Assembly (NCBI GenBank): GCA_019636275.1
Contig: JAHBXY010000004.1
Coordinates: 51,544 to 115,543 of the forward strand
Reading direction: 5' to 3'
DNA: 64,000 nucleotides
Origin: Planctomycetota bacterium
Lineage (GTDB): Bacteria > Planctomycetota > J058
Part shown: in pieces, positions 39,548 through 47,998 of the stretch
Numbering within the stretch: position 1 is the first letter of the stretch
Layout: every line of letters begins with the position of its first letter
Made by a program: the position numbers and the translations under genes
Notes under the pieces: model-generated
What the model was told of the DNA's origin: nothing
Database searches by the model: none
What the model saw: only the letters and a program-made list of their open reading frames with translations

Positions 39548-39814
39548 GGCGGTCCTCCGGGCGCCTACCCTACCCCCGCGGCGTCAGGAGGTCGACGCCT
39601 CCTCCGCCGCGCTCGCTTCAACCGCTTGCGCCGTGTGGCGGCGGGCGTGCCGCTTGCGAGGACGGGGCGGTACCGCCGTTCGAGTTACTCACACAGCAAG
39701 ACGGGCCGTGGTCGCCTTGACCGGCGATCGACGGACCACCCGCGACGGGGCGGCGGCCAAGTCCGGTCTGCGGGTTCCAGCAGCCGGTCCCAGCGGGTCG
39801 ACGATCATGGACGG
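39548..39814. other. Non-coding DNA beside the IS remnant
   Basis: About 265 bp upstream of the minus-strand protease gene. Contains no gene. AT content rises slightly around 39640-39720. It ends at the CTGTCAAGCGACAG palindrome that marks the insertion-sequence edge. Confidence 0.5.
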
Positions 39815-39867
39815 CTGTCAAGCGACAGCAGGAACTGACCCCCTTACGACACCAAAACTGACCCCCT
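39815..39867 (-). mobile_element. End of an IS21-family element
   Basis: A palindrome CTGTCAAGCGACAG (39815-39828) is followed by two direct copies of AACTGACCCCCT (39833-39844 and 39856-39867, 23 bp apart). Such multiple terminal repeats, next to an istB 3' end, are typical of IS21-type elements. Only one end is visible; no target duplication or second end was found. Confidence 0.65.
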
Positions 39868-39883
39868 CCCTCGTCGGCGTTTC

Positions 39884-39973
39884 TCAGACCTGCGGCGTCG
39901 GCGACGTGCCGAGCAGTCCCGCCTTGCGCTTCTGCTTGAGCCGGTAGCTCTCGCCCTTCACGACGTGCGTGGG
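39884..39973 (-). pseudogene. istB: istB 3' remnant (IS21 helper ATPase)
   Basis: The minus strand encodes ...PTHVVKGESYRLKQKRKAG, LLGTSPTPQV and a stop at 39884-39886. The VxxGESYRLxxKRKAGLL motif is the conserved C-terminus of IstB, the DnaC-like ATPase of IS21 transposons. The upstream sequence loses similarity after about 30 codons, and no istA is present, so this is a degraded fragment. Its terminal repeats lie immediately 3' (39815-39867). Confidence 0.7.
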
Positions 39974-40102
39974 GCGCGCCCGGCCCCGTCGGCGCAGCTG
40001 CTGCGCCGCCAAGACACCACCGGACCGCGTCGAGCGACACCCGCACGGAGTCGTGCGCCGACCTCCGCCGCCGCCACGAGCGGCTCGGCCATCGGTCGCG
40101 GG

Positions 40103-40996
40103 TCAGCGCAGCTCGAGGTCGGCCAGCACGGGGTAGTGGTCGCTCGGCCAGCGACCGTCGACCTGCTGATCGAGCTTGGCCGCCGCCACGGCGCGGATCG
40201 GCCCGCCGATCAGGATCCAGTCGATCCGTTGCTGCGTGCGCAGGCCCCGGAAGTCGTTGTAGGTGCCGGGCGACGGGTCGTTGGGGGCGGCCTCCGTCCA
40301 GGCGTCCCGGAGCAGCGCGTCGGCGCCCTCGCCCGCCAGGGCGGTGCGCGGCTCGTCGTCGGCGCCGGCGTTGAAGTCGCCCAGCACGACGACCGCCAGC
40401 CGCTCCCGGTCGCGGGCGGTGCGCGCGGCGATCCACTCGCGCATGAGCCGCGCGCCGCGCACGCGCAGGGCGTGGTTCTTGCCCGTGCCCTCGGGCAGGT
40501 GCGTGTTGAGCACGAGGACGGTCGTGCGCGAGCGCTTCACCTCGAGCGCCGCCCACGTCACCTTGCGCGGGTAGCGGTCTCCCCAGGTGTTGCTCCCCTC
40601 GACGTCGGGCGTGTCCGAGAGCCAGAAGTCGCCGGCGTCGCGCACGCGCACGTGCTCGCGGTGGACGAGGATCGAGCAGCGCTCGCCGGAGCCCCCTTGG
40701 TTGCGCCCGCGGCCCAGGAACTCCCAGCCGGGGAGGAGCGGCCGCAGGTCGTCGACCTGCTCGCCCTTGTCCTCCTGCAGCCCGACGACCCAGGCCTGCG
40801 ACTCGCGGATGACCTTCGCGACCGTCTCCTTGCGGTGCGGCCAGCGGTTCGGCCCGTCGTCCTCGAAGTCGTAGCGGACATTGAACGTCATGGCGCGGAG
40901 GCGCGTCTTCGCGGCGCGCCCCTGCGCGTCGCCCCGGGGGGCCAGCGGGACGAGCACGAGCCACAGGGCCAGGGCCAGGATCGACGTGCGACGCAT
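40103..40996 (-). CDS. Secreted endonuclease/exonuclease/phosphatase family protein
   Basis: A 297-residue exported enzyme. Signal peptide TSILALALWLVLVPLAPRGDAQ. The fold is that of the DNase I/EEP superfamily with metal and catalytic motifs: Asn39 in MTFNVRYD, Glu75 in VGLQEDKG, LNTHLPEG, GDFNA (Asp/Asn pair), RIDWILIG and the final SDHYPVLADL His. Substrates of this family range from nucleic acids to phosphoinositides and sphingomyelin; the family member cannot be pinned down here. The ATG at 40996 follows GGAGA. It is a lone gene between the IS remnant and the rhomboid gene. Confidence 0.9.
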   Translation of the reverse strand: MRRTSILALALWLVLVPLAPRGDAQGRAAKTRLRAMTFNVRYDFEDDGPNRWPHRKETVAKVIRESQAWVVGLQEDKGEQVDDLRPLLPGWEFLGRGRNQGGSGERCSILVHREHVRVRDAGDFWLSDTPDVEGSNTWGDRYPRKVTWAALEVKRSRTTVLVLNTHLPEGTGKNHALRVRGARLMREWIAARTARDRERLAVVVLGDFNAGADDEPRTALAGEGADALLRDAWTEAAPNDPSPGTYNDFRGLRTQQRIDWILIGGPIRAVAAAKLDQQVDGRWPSDHYPVLADLELR

Positions 40997-41147
40997 AGCC
41001 GGGGCTCTCCGTCGTCAGCGCGCCGACGGCGCGCGCGCCGACGACTCTACCGGCCACCTCGGCGCCGGCACAACGGGCCCCCGGTCCACGCCAGGGAGCG
41101 CCGGGCCGTCGCCCCTGGCGGCCGGGCTCGGTGACCCGCCGGAGCAG

Positions 41148-42299
41148 TCAGGGCCGCCAGCGACCCCGCGGGAGCGAGCGCATCTGCTGGCCGAGGTCGC
41201 CCAGGAGGTCGCGGATCGCCGCCTCCTGCGCCGGCTCCGGCCCCTCGTCGAGCGCCGTGCGCAGGTGCTGATAGGCCAGGGTCGGCTGGCCGGCGCGCAG
41301 GAGCAGGCGGCCCGCCCCCAGCCTCGCGTCCACGCGTGACCGGCCGGGGACGCGGTCGGCCAGGACGCGCAGGTAGGCGGCCAGGGCGTCCTGGGGGCGA
41401 CCGGCCTCTTCCAGCGCTCGCGCCAGGCGCAGGACGTCGTCGGGCGGCAGCGCCCGCCCGCCGGGCTGGCGCAGGAGCAGCCACAGCGCCTGGCCGAGCC
41501 GGCCCTCGTCGAGGACCTGCCGGAAGACCGGCGCGAGGTCGCCCGGCGCTCCCGGGTGCTCGTCAGGTTCCTCCAGCTCGGGGCGCGCCGCGCGGACGAA
41601 CACCGCGGCCAGGGCGCCGGCGAAGAAGCCGCCCAGGTGCGCGCCGTAAGCCACCCCCGCGTCGCCGCCCGCGATCAGGAGGGGGAGGAGGTTGTGGACC
41701 AAGACGTACACGGCCAGCACGACGCGCGCGGGCAGCTCGATCACGTCCATGAAGAAGGGGAACAGGAACACCCACAGGTGGACCTTGTTCTGCGGGAACC
41801 AGACGAAGTAGAAGCCCAGGACGCCCGAGATCGCGCCGGAGGCGCCGACCGACGGCACGGGCGAGTCCCAGCGGATGGCCATGTCCCCCAGCGATGCCGC
41901 CGCGCCCGTGCCCAGGTACGCCGCCAGGTAGGCGAGGCGTCCCAGCCGGTGCTCGACGTTGTTGCCGAAGATCCACAGGAACAACATGTTCCCGGCGAGA
42001 TGCGCCAGGCCGCCGTGGAGGAACATGGCCGTGAGGAGGGCGACCGGCCGCGGCGCGGCAGGGCGGAAGCCGTGCTCGAAGAGCGTGAGGTCGTAGCGGG
42101 TCGTCTGGCGGGCGATCACCTCCCGCTCCATGGGCGAGCCCGCCACGGCGTCGAGGTACTCGCGCAGGTCGTCCGGCGCCGGCCGCTCGAACGCGAGCGG
42201 GAGGAGCAGCAGGTAGACGAGGACGTTGACGGCGATCAGCGACCAGGTGATCCAGGGGGTCGTGCGCGGGTTCGGGCTGTCGCCGATAGGCAGGATCAC
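41148..42299 (-). CDS. Rhomboid intramembrane protease with TPR-like tail
   Basis: A 383-residue rhomboid-family membrane protease. The N-terminal helix is followed by FLHGGLAHLAGNMLFLWIFG, the catalytic serine Ser154 in GASGAISGVLG and the catalytic His221 in YGAHLGGFFAG, with the typical HGGxxH and GNxxxL motifs of the core. The C-terminal ~140 residues (AALAALEEAGRPQDALAAYLRV, LAYQHLRTALDEGPEP) are TPR-like and probably cytoplasmic. The GTG start at 42297-42299 follows a weak GGGGAG. Fused TPR domains occur in several bacterial rhomboids and may select partners. It is a single gene. Confidence 0.93.
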   Translation of the reverse strand: MILPIGDSPNPRTTPWITWSLIAVNVLVYLLLLPLAFERPAPDDLREYLDAVAGSPMEREVIARQTTRYDLTLFEHGFRPAAPRPVALLTAMFLHGGLAHLAGNMLFLWIFGNNVEHRLGRLAYLAAYLGTGAAASLGDMAIRWDSPVPSVGASGAISGVLGFYFVWFPQNKVHLWVFLFPFFMDVIELPARVVLAVYVLVHNLLPLLIAGGDAGVAYGAHLGGFFAGALAAVFVRAARPELEEPDEHPGAPGDLAPVFRQVLDEGRLGQALWLLLRQPGGRALPPDDVLRLARALEEAGRPQDALAAYLRVLADRVPGRSRVDARLGAGRLLLRAGQPTLAYQHLRTALDEGPEPAQEAAIRDLLGDLGQQMRSLPRGRWRP

Positions 42300-42474
42300 G
42301 CGTCCATCTTACGCATCTCCCCGCACCGCCGCCCGCCCCGTTCGAGGAGTGACGACAGGGCTCCAGCGACCGCGCTGCGCTCCACGCCACGGGCGTCGTC
42401 CGATCGGCCCTCCAGCCCGCCAGGCCGGCCTGCACGACCCGCGAGCGGGACCTGGCCCGACGGCGGTCGGGCTT

Positions 42475-42690
42475 CACCGGGGCGGGCGGTCGTCCGCGTG
42501 CTGATGCGCGGTCTGGTCGCCACGGGTCGAGGAAGAGGAGAAGCTGCTGCCTCGAGGAGCGGCCGATCTCGCGCTGGCCGAAGCGCCGGCCGGCCCGAGC
42601 GGACGCAAGGAGGACCAGGAGGTGTGCGCCCGACCCGTCGAAGAGCGCGGGCAGGGCTCCTGTGACGACCAGCGCCTCATCTCGCGCAGG
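42475..42690 (-). pseudogene. Decayed duplicate of the 3' end of the cheA-like gene
   Basis: The minus strand of this region parallels the last ~65 codons of the neighbouring cheA-like gene. It reads GRRFGQREIG, LLLFLDPWR and RPP where the intact gene has GRRFAQPGID, LLLVLDVWR and RPPG, and the DNA GGGCGGGCGGTCGTCC, CTGGCCGAAGCGCCGGCC and GGACCAGGAGGT match the intact copy with indels. There is no open frame, so it is a partial duplicate in decay. A 13-bp minisatellite separates it from the intact gene. Confidence 0.6.
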
Positions 42691-42780
42691 GCACTCCGGT
42701 CGGACCGGGCGTGGCGCCTCCGGAGGCGCCTCCGGACGGCGTGACGGGTGACGCCCTGGTCATCGCGCCCGGCGGGTCGG

Positions 42781-42871
42781 CTCGACCGGGCGGCTCGACC
42801 GGGCGGCTCGACCGGGCGGCTCGACCGGGCGGCTCGACCGGGTGGCTCGACCGGGCGGCTCAACCGGGCGG
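42781..42871. repeat. 13-bp minisatellite (seven units)
   Basis: Seven head-to-tail copies of CTCGACCGGGCGG, with one GGTGG variant and a final CTCAACC unit, run from 42781 to 42871. The last unit supplies the stop codon (42860-42862) and final residues (RPPG) of the cheA-like gene. Such arrays are prone to slippage and may change the protein's C-terminus. Confidence 0.95.
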
Positions 42872-45106
42872 GCGGTCGTCCTGCCGCTGACGCGACAGGT
42901 ACAGCCGCCACACGTCGAGGACGAGCAGCAGCCGCCCGTCGCCGAACAGGGCCACCCCGTCGATCCCCGGCTGGGCGAAGCGCCGGCCGAGCGGGCGCAC
43001 GACCAGGAGGTCCCGGCGCAGGACGTCGTCGACCAGGCACACGACGGGCGAGGGCGGCCCCTCGGGGTCGGCCGCGACGGGGGGCTCGAGGACCACGGCG
43101 AAGCGGTCACGCATGCGCCGCTCGCGCTCGACGCCCGAGGCGTGTCCCGCGGCCGTGGCGACGCTCGACGGGGGCCTCCGTCGCTCGAGCCAGGCGGCCC
43201 CGGCGTCGACGAGGTCCGAGAGACGCACCCAGGGCAGGTCCCGCTGCAGGGCGACCGTCGCCTCCTCGACGCCGACCACCGCCCCCAGGGGCAGGGCGTA
43301 GCGCTCCGTGCCGCAGCGGACGAGCAGGACCCGCGCCGTGGCCACCGCCGGCGGGAGGACGAGCCGGGCCAACGTGCCGTGCCCGGGCGTGCTCCGGTAG
43401 ACCAGGCGCCCGCGCAGGGCCCGCACGCGCTCGACGACGCTCGTGAGCCCGACGCCGCGGCCGGCGTCGTCGGTCACGGCCGGGGACGTGCTCGCGCCGG
43501 CGGCGAGCGTGAGCGCCAACCCGCGCTCCTGCTCGTCGCGGAGGAGGACCAGCCCGCGCTCCTCGGCGCGGCGACCGAGCAGCGGCTCGTCGAGGCCGCG
43601 GCCGTCGTCCTCGACCTCGATCACGACGCCCGCCGGGGTGGCGCGGGCGGCCAGGCGGACGCGCGCCCGCTCCGGCTTGCCGGCCGCCCGGCGCGCCGCA
43701 CGCGGCTCGACGCCGTGGACCAGCGCGTTGCGCACGAGGTGCAGGACGGGGTCGACCAGCCGGTCGGCGACGCCCTTGTCGATCTCGGTCGCGGACCCCT
43801 CCACCTCGAGGTCGACGGCGACCTCCGGGTGGCGCGACAGGAACTCGCGGACGGTCACGCGGGCGAGCGCGAGCAGGCCGCGGACGGAGACGAGGCGCGC
43901 CCGCAGCACCGCCTCCTGCGTCGACCGGGCCAGGTGGTCGACCTCGCGCTCGAGCTCGGCTGCGTGCCGGGTGAGGCGGCGCAGGCCCAGGCGCGCCTCC
44001 ACGGGCGCGTCGGCCGAGAGCTGCTGCGCTAGCTTGGCCAGCGAGCGGGCGCGTGACTTCGTGGACACGAGCTCCTCGGAGAGGCGGAGGAGGCGGTCGA
44101 GGCGGCGGCGCGGCACGCGGACGAAGCCCTCGTCTTCGCGGCGGCCCCCGCGCGCCGGGACGACCCCCAGCACCCCGCGCAGCGCCCGGCCGTCGGGGTC
44201 CTGGGGCCGCGCGTCCAGGATCGCGCCGCCGGTGGCGATCCGCTCGAGCGCCTGCAGGAGGTCGCCCGGCCGGTCGACGTCGGGCCAGGGGAGCTCGACG
44301 GTCTGGGCGGCGCGCTCCTCCTCCGGTCGCGGCCCCAGGCTCGACCAGAGCGCCTCGACCGTGCCCAGGACCTCGGGCGAGAGCGGCACGTCGAGGCGGT
44401 CGTCGCGCACGGCCCGCTGCAGGAGCTCGACCGCGGCCCGGGCGGCGTGCGTCGCCGCATCGGTCGGGGTGCGCTCGGCCAGGAAGCTGGCCAGGGCGAG
44501 CCCGAGCGAGCACACCGCGCCCTGGCCGAGCAAGCCCGACGCGGCGGCGAGCGCCTCGAGCTCGCGGGCCTGCGCGGCGCGGGCCCGCCAGCGGTCGCGG
44601 CCGCGCTGGACGGCGAGCACCTGCTCCTCGACCGTGACGAGCGCGGGCTCCTTCAGCCGGCGTAGCCGCCGCAGGAGCGCGCGGCGCGCCCAGGGCACTC
44701 CGGGAGCCAGCGGCGCGGACGGCTGCACCGGGCGCTCGAGGGCCGCGGTCGCCTGCCGGGCGGCCGACGACGCGCCCGTCGCGCCGCCGATGAGGCCGCG
44801 CGCGGCGTCGATCGCCGAGAGGAGCTGTGACCGGCGCGCGAGGTCCTGCGGCGCGAAGCTGACGAGGGCCCCCTCGACGCTGCGGGCCAGGTCGCGCAAC
44901 GGGTGCGCCGCCATGGCCACGGCGAGCCCCTTGAGCGTATGCGACAGGCGGAGCGCCTCGGCGACGGCCTCCGCCGTGCCGGCGGCTAGGAGGACCTCGA
45001 GGCGGTCGGCGATCCCCTCCGCCTCCTGACGGAAGATCTCGACCAGGCCGGGCTCCTCGGCCAGGGTGGCCTCCGGCGGCGGGGCGCCCTCGGGGGCGTC
45101 GCTCAC
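42860..45106 (-). CDS. CheA-type histidine kinase (chemotaxis-like)
   Basis: A 748-residue CheA-family sensor kinase. The N-terminal Hpt domain carries the phosphoacceptor His56 in RLSHTLKGLA. A long Ala-rich linker follows. The P3 dimerisation helices are VRVPRRRLDRLLRLSEELVS onward. The P4 ATPase domain has the N box LVRNALVHGVEPRAAR, G1 EDDGRGLD and G2 GRGVGLTSVVERV. The P5/CheW-like domain is at the C-terminus (RCGTERYALPLGAVVGVEE, VVCLVDDVLRRDLLVVRPLG). No CheW, CheY or receptor gene adjoins it. The GTG start is at 45104-45106. Its last codons overlap a 13-bp minisatellite. It may control a non-flagellar process. Confidence 0.93.
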   Translation of the reverse strand: MSDAPEGAPPPEATLAEEPGLVEIFRQEAEGIADRLEVLLAAGTAEAVAEALRLSHTLKGLAVAMAAHPLRDLARSVEGALVSFAPQDLARRSQLLSAIDAARGLIGGATGASSAARQATAALERPVQPSAPLAPGVPWARRALLRRLRRLKEPALVTVEEQVLAVQRGRDRWRARAAQARELEALAAASGLLGQGAVCSLGLALASFLAERTPTDAATHAARAAVELLQRAVRDDRLDVPLSPEVLGTVEALWSSLGPRPEEERAAQTVELPWPDVDRPGDLLQALERIATGGAILDARPQDPDGRALRGVLGVVPARGGRREDEGFVRVPRRRLDRLLRLSEELVSTKSRARSLAKLAQQLSADAPVEARLGLRRLTRHAAELEREVDHLARSTQEAVLRARLVSVRGLLALARVTVREFLSRHPEVAVDLEVEGSATEIDKGVADRLVDPVLHLVRNALVHGVEPRAARRAAGKPERARVRLAARATPAGVVIEVEDDGRGLDEPLLGRRAEERGLVLLRDEQERGLALTLAAGASTSPAVTDDAGRGVGLTSVVERVRALRGRLVYRSTPGHGTLARLVLPPAVATARVLLVRCGTERYALPLGAVVGVEEATVALQRDLPWVRLSDLVDAGAAWLERRRPPSSVATAAGHASGVERERRMRDRFAVVLEPPVAADPEGPPSPVVCLVDDVLRRDLLVVRPLGRRFAQPGIDGVALFGDGRLLLVLDVWRLYLSRQRQDDRPPG

Positions 45107-45110
45107 GGCC

Positions 45111-45536
45111 TCAGCCCGGGGCCGGCGCGGCGGACCCGGCGGGCGCGAGCGGCGTCCGCGTGGAGAGCATCCACACGCCGGTCACGACCGACGAGAGGGT
45201 CAAGAGCAGGAAGACCAGCGCCAGCCGGCTGTGCGTCTCGCGGCGCATGCGCCCACGCCAGTGCTGCACCCCGGTGATCAGCGGGACCAGCAGGAACCCG
45301 GCCGTGGTGAACGCCAGGCCCAGGTGAACGCGCTTGGGCGTCTCGGCGAACGTGAAGCGGCGCCCGAGCTGCTCGGCGAAGTAGAGCGTGACGAGCAGCA
45401 GGGCCACGAACCCGACGACGGCCTTGATGTGCCCGCGAGCGTCGTGCCGGTGGGCGAGCACCAGCGCCACGACCAGGAGCACGACCGTCACGCCGAGCGC
45501 AGCGAAGAAGAGCGTGAAGAGGGTCGCGTCGCTCAT
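45111..45536 (-). CDS. DUF420-like membrane protein
   Basis: A 141-residue protein with four TM helices (LFTLFFAALGVTVVLLVVALVLA, IKAVVGFVALLLVTLYFAEQLG, LGLAFTTAGFLLVPLITGVQHW, LALVFLLLTLSSVVTGVWML). Histidines sit next to the membrane edges (HRHDARGHIK, RVHLGL, ETHSRL), resembling DUF420/cytochrome b561-like haem-binding proteins. Its coding end lies 4 bp upstream of the cheA-like start (stop 45111; GTG 45106), so the two form a likely operon with this gene first. No haem binding is proven by sequence. Confidence 0.75.
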   Translation of the reverse strand: MSDATLFTLFFAALGVTVVLLVVALVLAHRHDARGHIKAVVGFVALLLVTLYFAEQLGRRFTFAETPKRVHLGLAFTTAGFLLVPLITGVQHWRGRMRRETHSRLALVFLLLTLSSVVTGVWMLSTRTPLAPAGSAAPAPG

Positions 45537-45857
45537 GCCGGGAGTGTAACCGCCGCCGTCACGGTTCTGCCGGGACGCGTGCGCCTCGCGCCGAGTGGGA
45601 ACCGAGGCGCTGGCGACTCGCTTCTAACTTCGATCGAAGCAGTGGAGTGGAGATTCACCTACCAGCCCATGGTTCGCAGCCGCGAGGGAGGCGAGGGCGG
45701 TGAGGCCGAGCCGCGCGACGCTGCGCGGCGGGTGACGACCCGCGACGCACAGTCGCCTCGAGCCCGAACGCGCCGCCGCCGGCGCGCGTGTCGCCGCACG
45801 CAGCCGTCGAGCACACCGTCAGCCGGCTCGGCCGGTATCTGCCGGCGTTTGCGGACT
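45537..45857. repeat. Non-coding gap with a divergent copy of the gene-3'-end repeat
   Basis: This 321-bp gap lies between the dxs stop (45858) and the start of the DUF420-like gene. From about 45630 to 45831 it parallels the 37113-37882 units: GAGGCGAGGGCGGTGAGGCC, GAGCCGCG, CGCCTCGAGCCCG and GCAGCCGTCGAGCACACCGTC in the same order and orientation. The copy ends 27 bp from the dxs stop codon. Similarity is clear at the ends and lower in the middle. Confidence 0.65.
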
Positions 45858-47774
45858 TCAGCCGGCGGGGGACGAGAGCAGGGCGACCGAGCGCAGGCGC
45901 GCGGGGGCGCTGGCGCGCAGGGCCGTCTCGACGCGGAGCGCCAGCCCCGCGGCGTCGAGGCCCGCGTCGCGGAGCTGCAGCGGGCGCGCGCCGTGGTGCA
46001 CGAACTGGTCGGGCACGCCGGCGATCCGCAGTCGGCCGACGAGGTCCGGCCGGCGGGCGAGCACGGCCTGGGCGCAGGCGGAGCCGAAGCCCCCCTCCTC
46101 CGCGTGGTCCTCGACGGTGATCACCACCTCGTGCCGCTCGAGCTGCTGGACGAGCAGCTCGACGTCGATCGGCTTGGCGAACCGCGCGTTGACCACCGAG
46201 GTGGCCAGTCCGCGATGCGACAGCAGGTGGGACGCCTCGAGCGCGTGCTGGACCATGGCCCCGTAGGCGAAGAATGCGGCGTCGCCCTCGCCGCCGCGGA
46301 CGACGCGGCCCTTGCCGAGCTCGATCGGCGGCGCCTCGCGCTCGAGCGGCTCGGGCACGGTATCGCGCGGCCACCGCAGCCCGACGATGCGCTCGCCGCG
46401 GAGGGCCCAGCGGAGCATGGCCCGCAGCTCGGGCTCGTCCTGCGGAGAGGCGAGCACGAGGTCCGGGATGCACCGCAGGTAGGCGATGTCGAACAGCCCC
46501 TGGTGAGTCACGCCGTCGTCGCCCACGAGCCCCCCGCGGTCCATGGCCAGGACCGCCGGGTTGCCCTGGATCGCGAGGTCGTGCACGACCTGGTCGTAGC
46601 CGCGCTGGAGGAACGTCGAGTAGATCGCCAGGACCGGCTTGAGGCCTGCCAGGCGCAGGCCCGACGCGAAGCCCGTGGCGTGCTGCTCGCAGATCCCGAC
46701 GTCGTAGCAGCGGTCGGGGAACTGCTTGTCGAAGGCGTCGAGGCCGGTGCCGCCCGGCATGGCGGCGGTGATGGCGACGACGCGGGGGTCCTCGCCGGCC
46801 GCGTCGATCAGCGCGCGGGAGAACGCCTGCGTCCAGGACGGCCGACGCGGGGCGTTGGGGGCCAACGGCGCCGCCTGGGCGCGGTCGTCGTCGGGCTCGC
46901 GCCAGAAGCCCTTGGCCGCGTGCCACGTGATCGGGTCCTCGATCGCCGGCTCCCAGCCGTGGCCCTTGCGCGTGTGGACGTGGAGCAGCGTCGGGCCGCC
47001 GCGGCCCTTGACCTGCTCGAGCGCCGCGATCAGCGCCTCCGTGTCGTGGCCGTCGACCGGGCCGACGTAGTCGAGGCCCAGGCGCTCGAAGAAGCCACCC
47101 ACGTCCAGGCCGGCCAGGTCCGGCGACAGGTCCTGCGGCCCGCGCGGCCGATACGGGTTGGACTCGGGCGTCCCCGTCCCGCGCACGGCGGTGAGCGCCT
47201 TGTGCAGCCCTCCGACCGGGTAGGAGATCGACATGCCGTTGTCGTTGAGGACGACGATCATGCGCTCGCCGATCCAGCCGGCGTGGTTGAGCGCCTCGAG
47301 CGTCATGCCCGTGACGATCGACGCGTCGCCGACGACCGAGACGACGTGCCGGTCGGCGCCCAGGGCCGCCCGCCCGGAGGCGATGCCGAGGGCGATCGAC
47401 GTGGCCGTGCCCGCGTGGCCCGCGTAGGCCGTGTCGTGCTCGCTCTCGTCCTTGTGGCAGAAGCCCGACATGCCCTCGTAGGTGCGCAGGGAGTCGAAGA
47501 CCTCGCCCCGGCCCGTGAGGAGCTTGTGCGGGTAACACTGGTGGCTCACGTCCCAGACGATCTTGTCCAGGGGCGACTCGAACACCGTATGGAGCGCGAT
47601 CGTCAGCTCGACGACGCCCATGTTCGAACCGAAGTGGCCGCCGTTCCGCGACACGACCCGGCAGATCCGCTCACGGATCTCGCGCGCGAGCTGGACGCGG
47701 TCGGCGGGGGACAGTTGCTTGAGGTCGCCCGGGCCGGAGATGCGGCCAAGGACCTTGCTCGAGTCATGCGACAT
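45858..47774 (-). CDS. dxs: 1-Deoxy-D-xylulose-5-phosphate synthase
   Basis: DXS condenses pyruvate and glyceraldehyde-3-phosphate using thiamine diphosphate, the first step of the MEP isoprenoid pathway and a source of thiamine and pyridoxal precursors. It has 638 residues, family length. The N-terminal domain has GGHFGSNMGVVELT, DVSHQCYPHKLLTGR and VVGDASIVTGMTLEALN (TPP-binding). The middle domain has the catalytic Glu in DVGICEQHATGFA and AAMPGGTG. The C-terminal domain (from about 500) has GAMVQHALEA. The ATG at 47772-47774 is preferred; a GTG nine bases upstream, right after GGGGGG, is an alternative. A divergent HEAT gene lies upstream. Confidence 0.96.
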   Translation of the reverse strand: MSHDSSKVLGRISGPGDLKQLSPADRVQLAREIRERICRVVSRNGGHFGSNMGVVELTIALHTVFESPLDKIVWDVSHQCYPHKLLTGRGEVFDSLRTYEGMSGFCHKDESEHDTAYAGHAGTATSIALGIASGRAALGADRHVVSVVGDASIVTGMTLEALNHAGWIGERMIVVLNDNGMSISYPVGGLHKALTAVRGTGTPESNPYRPRGPQDLSPDLAGLDVGGFFERLGLDYVGPVDGHDTEALIAALEQVKGRGGPTLLHVHTRKGHGWEPAIEDPITWHAAKGFWREPDDDRAQAAPLAPNAPRRPSWTQAFSRALIDAAGEDPRVVAITAAMPGGTGLDAFDKQFPDRCYDVGICEQHATGFASGLRLAGLKPVLAIYSTFLQRGYDQVVHDLAIQGNPAVLAMDRGGLVGDDGVTHQGLFDIAYLRCIPDLVLASPQDEPELRAMLRWALRGERIVGLRWPRDTVPEPLEREAPPIELGKGRVVRGGEGDAAFFAYGAMVQHALEASHLLSHRGLATSVVNARFAKPIDVELLVQQLERHEVVITVEDHAEEGGFGSACAQAVLARRPDLVGRLRIAGVPDQFVHHGARPLQLRDAGLDAAGLALRVETALRASAPARLRSVALLSSPAG

Positions 47775-47998
47775 GGGTGGCACTTTCCCCCCAACGAAAT
47801 TGAGGCGGCGAGTCTAAACACCCTTCCAGGCGATTTACAGAGCTTTCCTCACGCGTGGCGTCATGGGACACATGTACCGTGGCGTGCTGGGACACGCCCC
47901 TGGTGCGCACGCGGTGCTCACGTCGGCGACGGGGCCACGTCGGCGCCCCGCTCCGGTCGTGCTAGGGTGGTCCGCAACTCAGGAGGACGAGCCAGGCG

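Noticed and set aside
42781..42871. 13-bp units read as a coding repeat of an Arg/Gly-rich protein on the plus strand
   Set aside because: It overlaps the minus-strand CheA stop and the plus-strand frame has no start, homology or codon bias of a gene.
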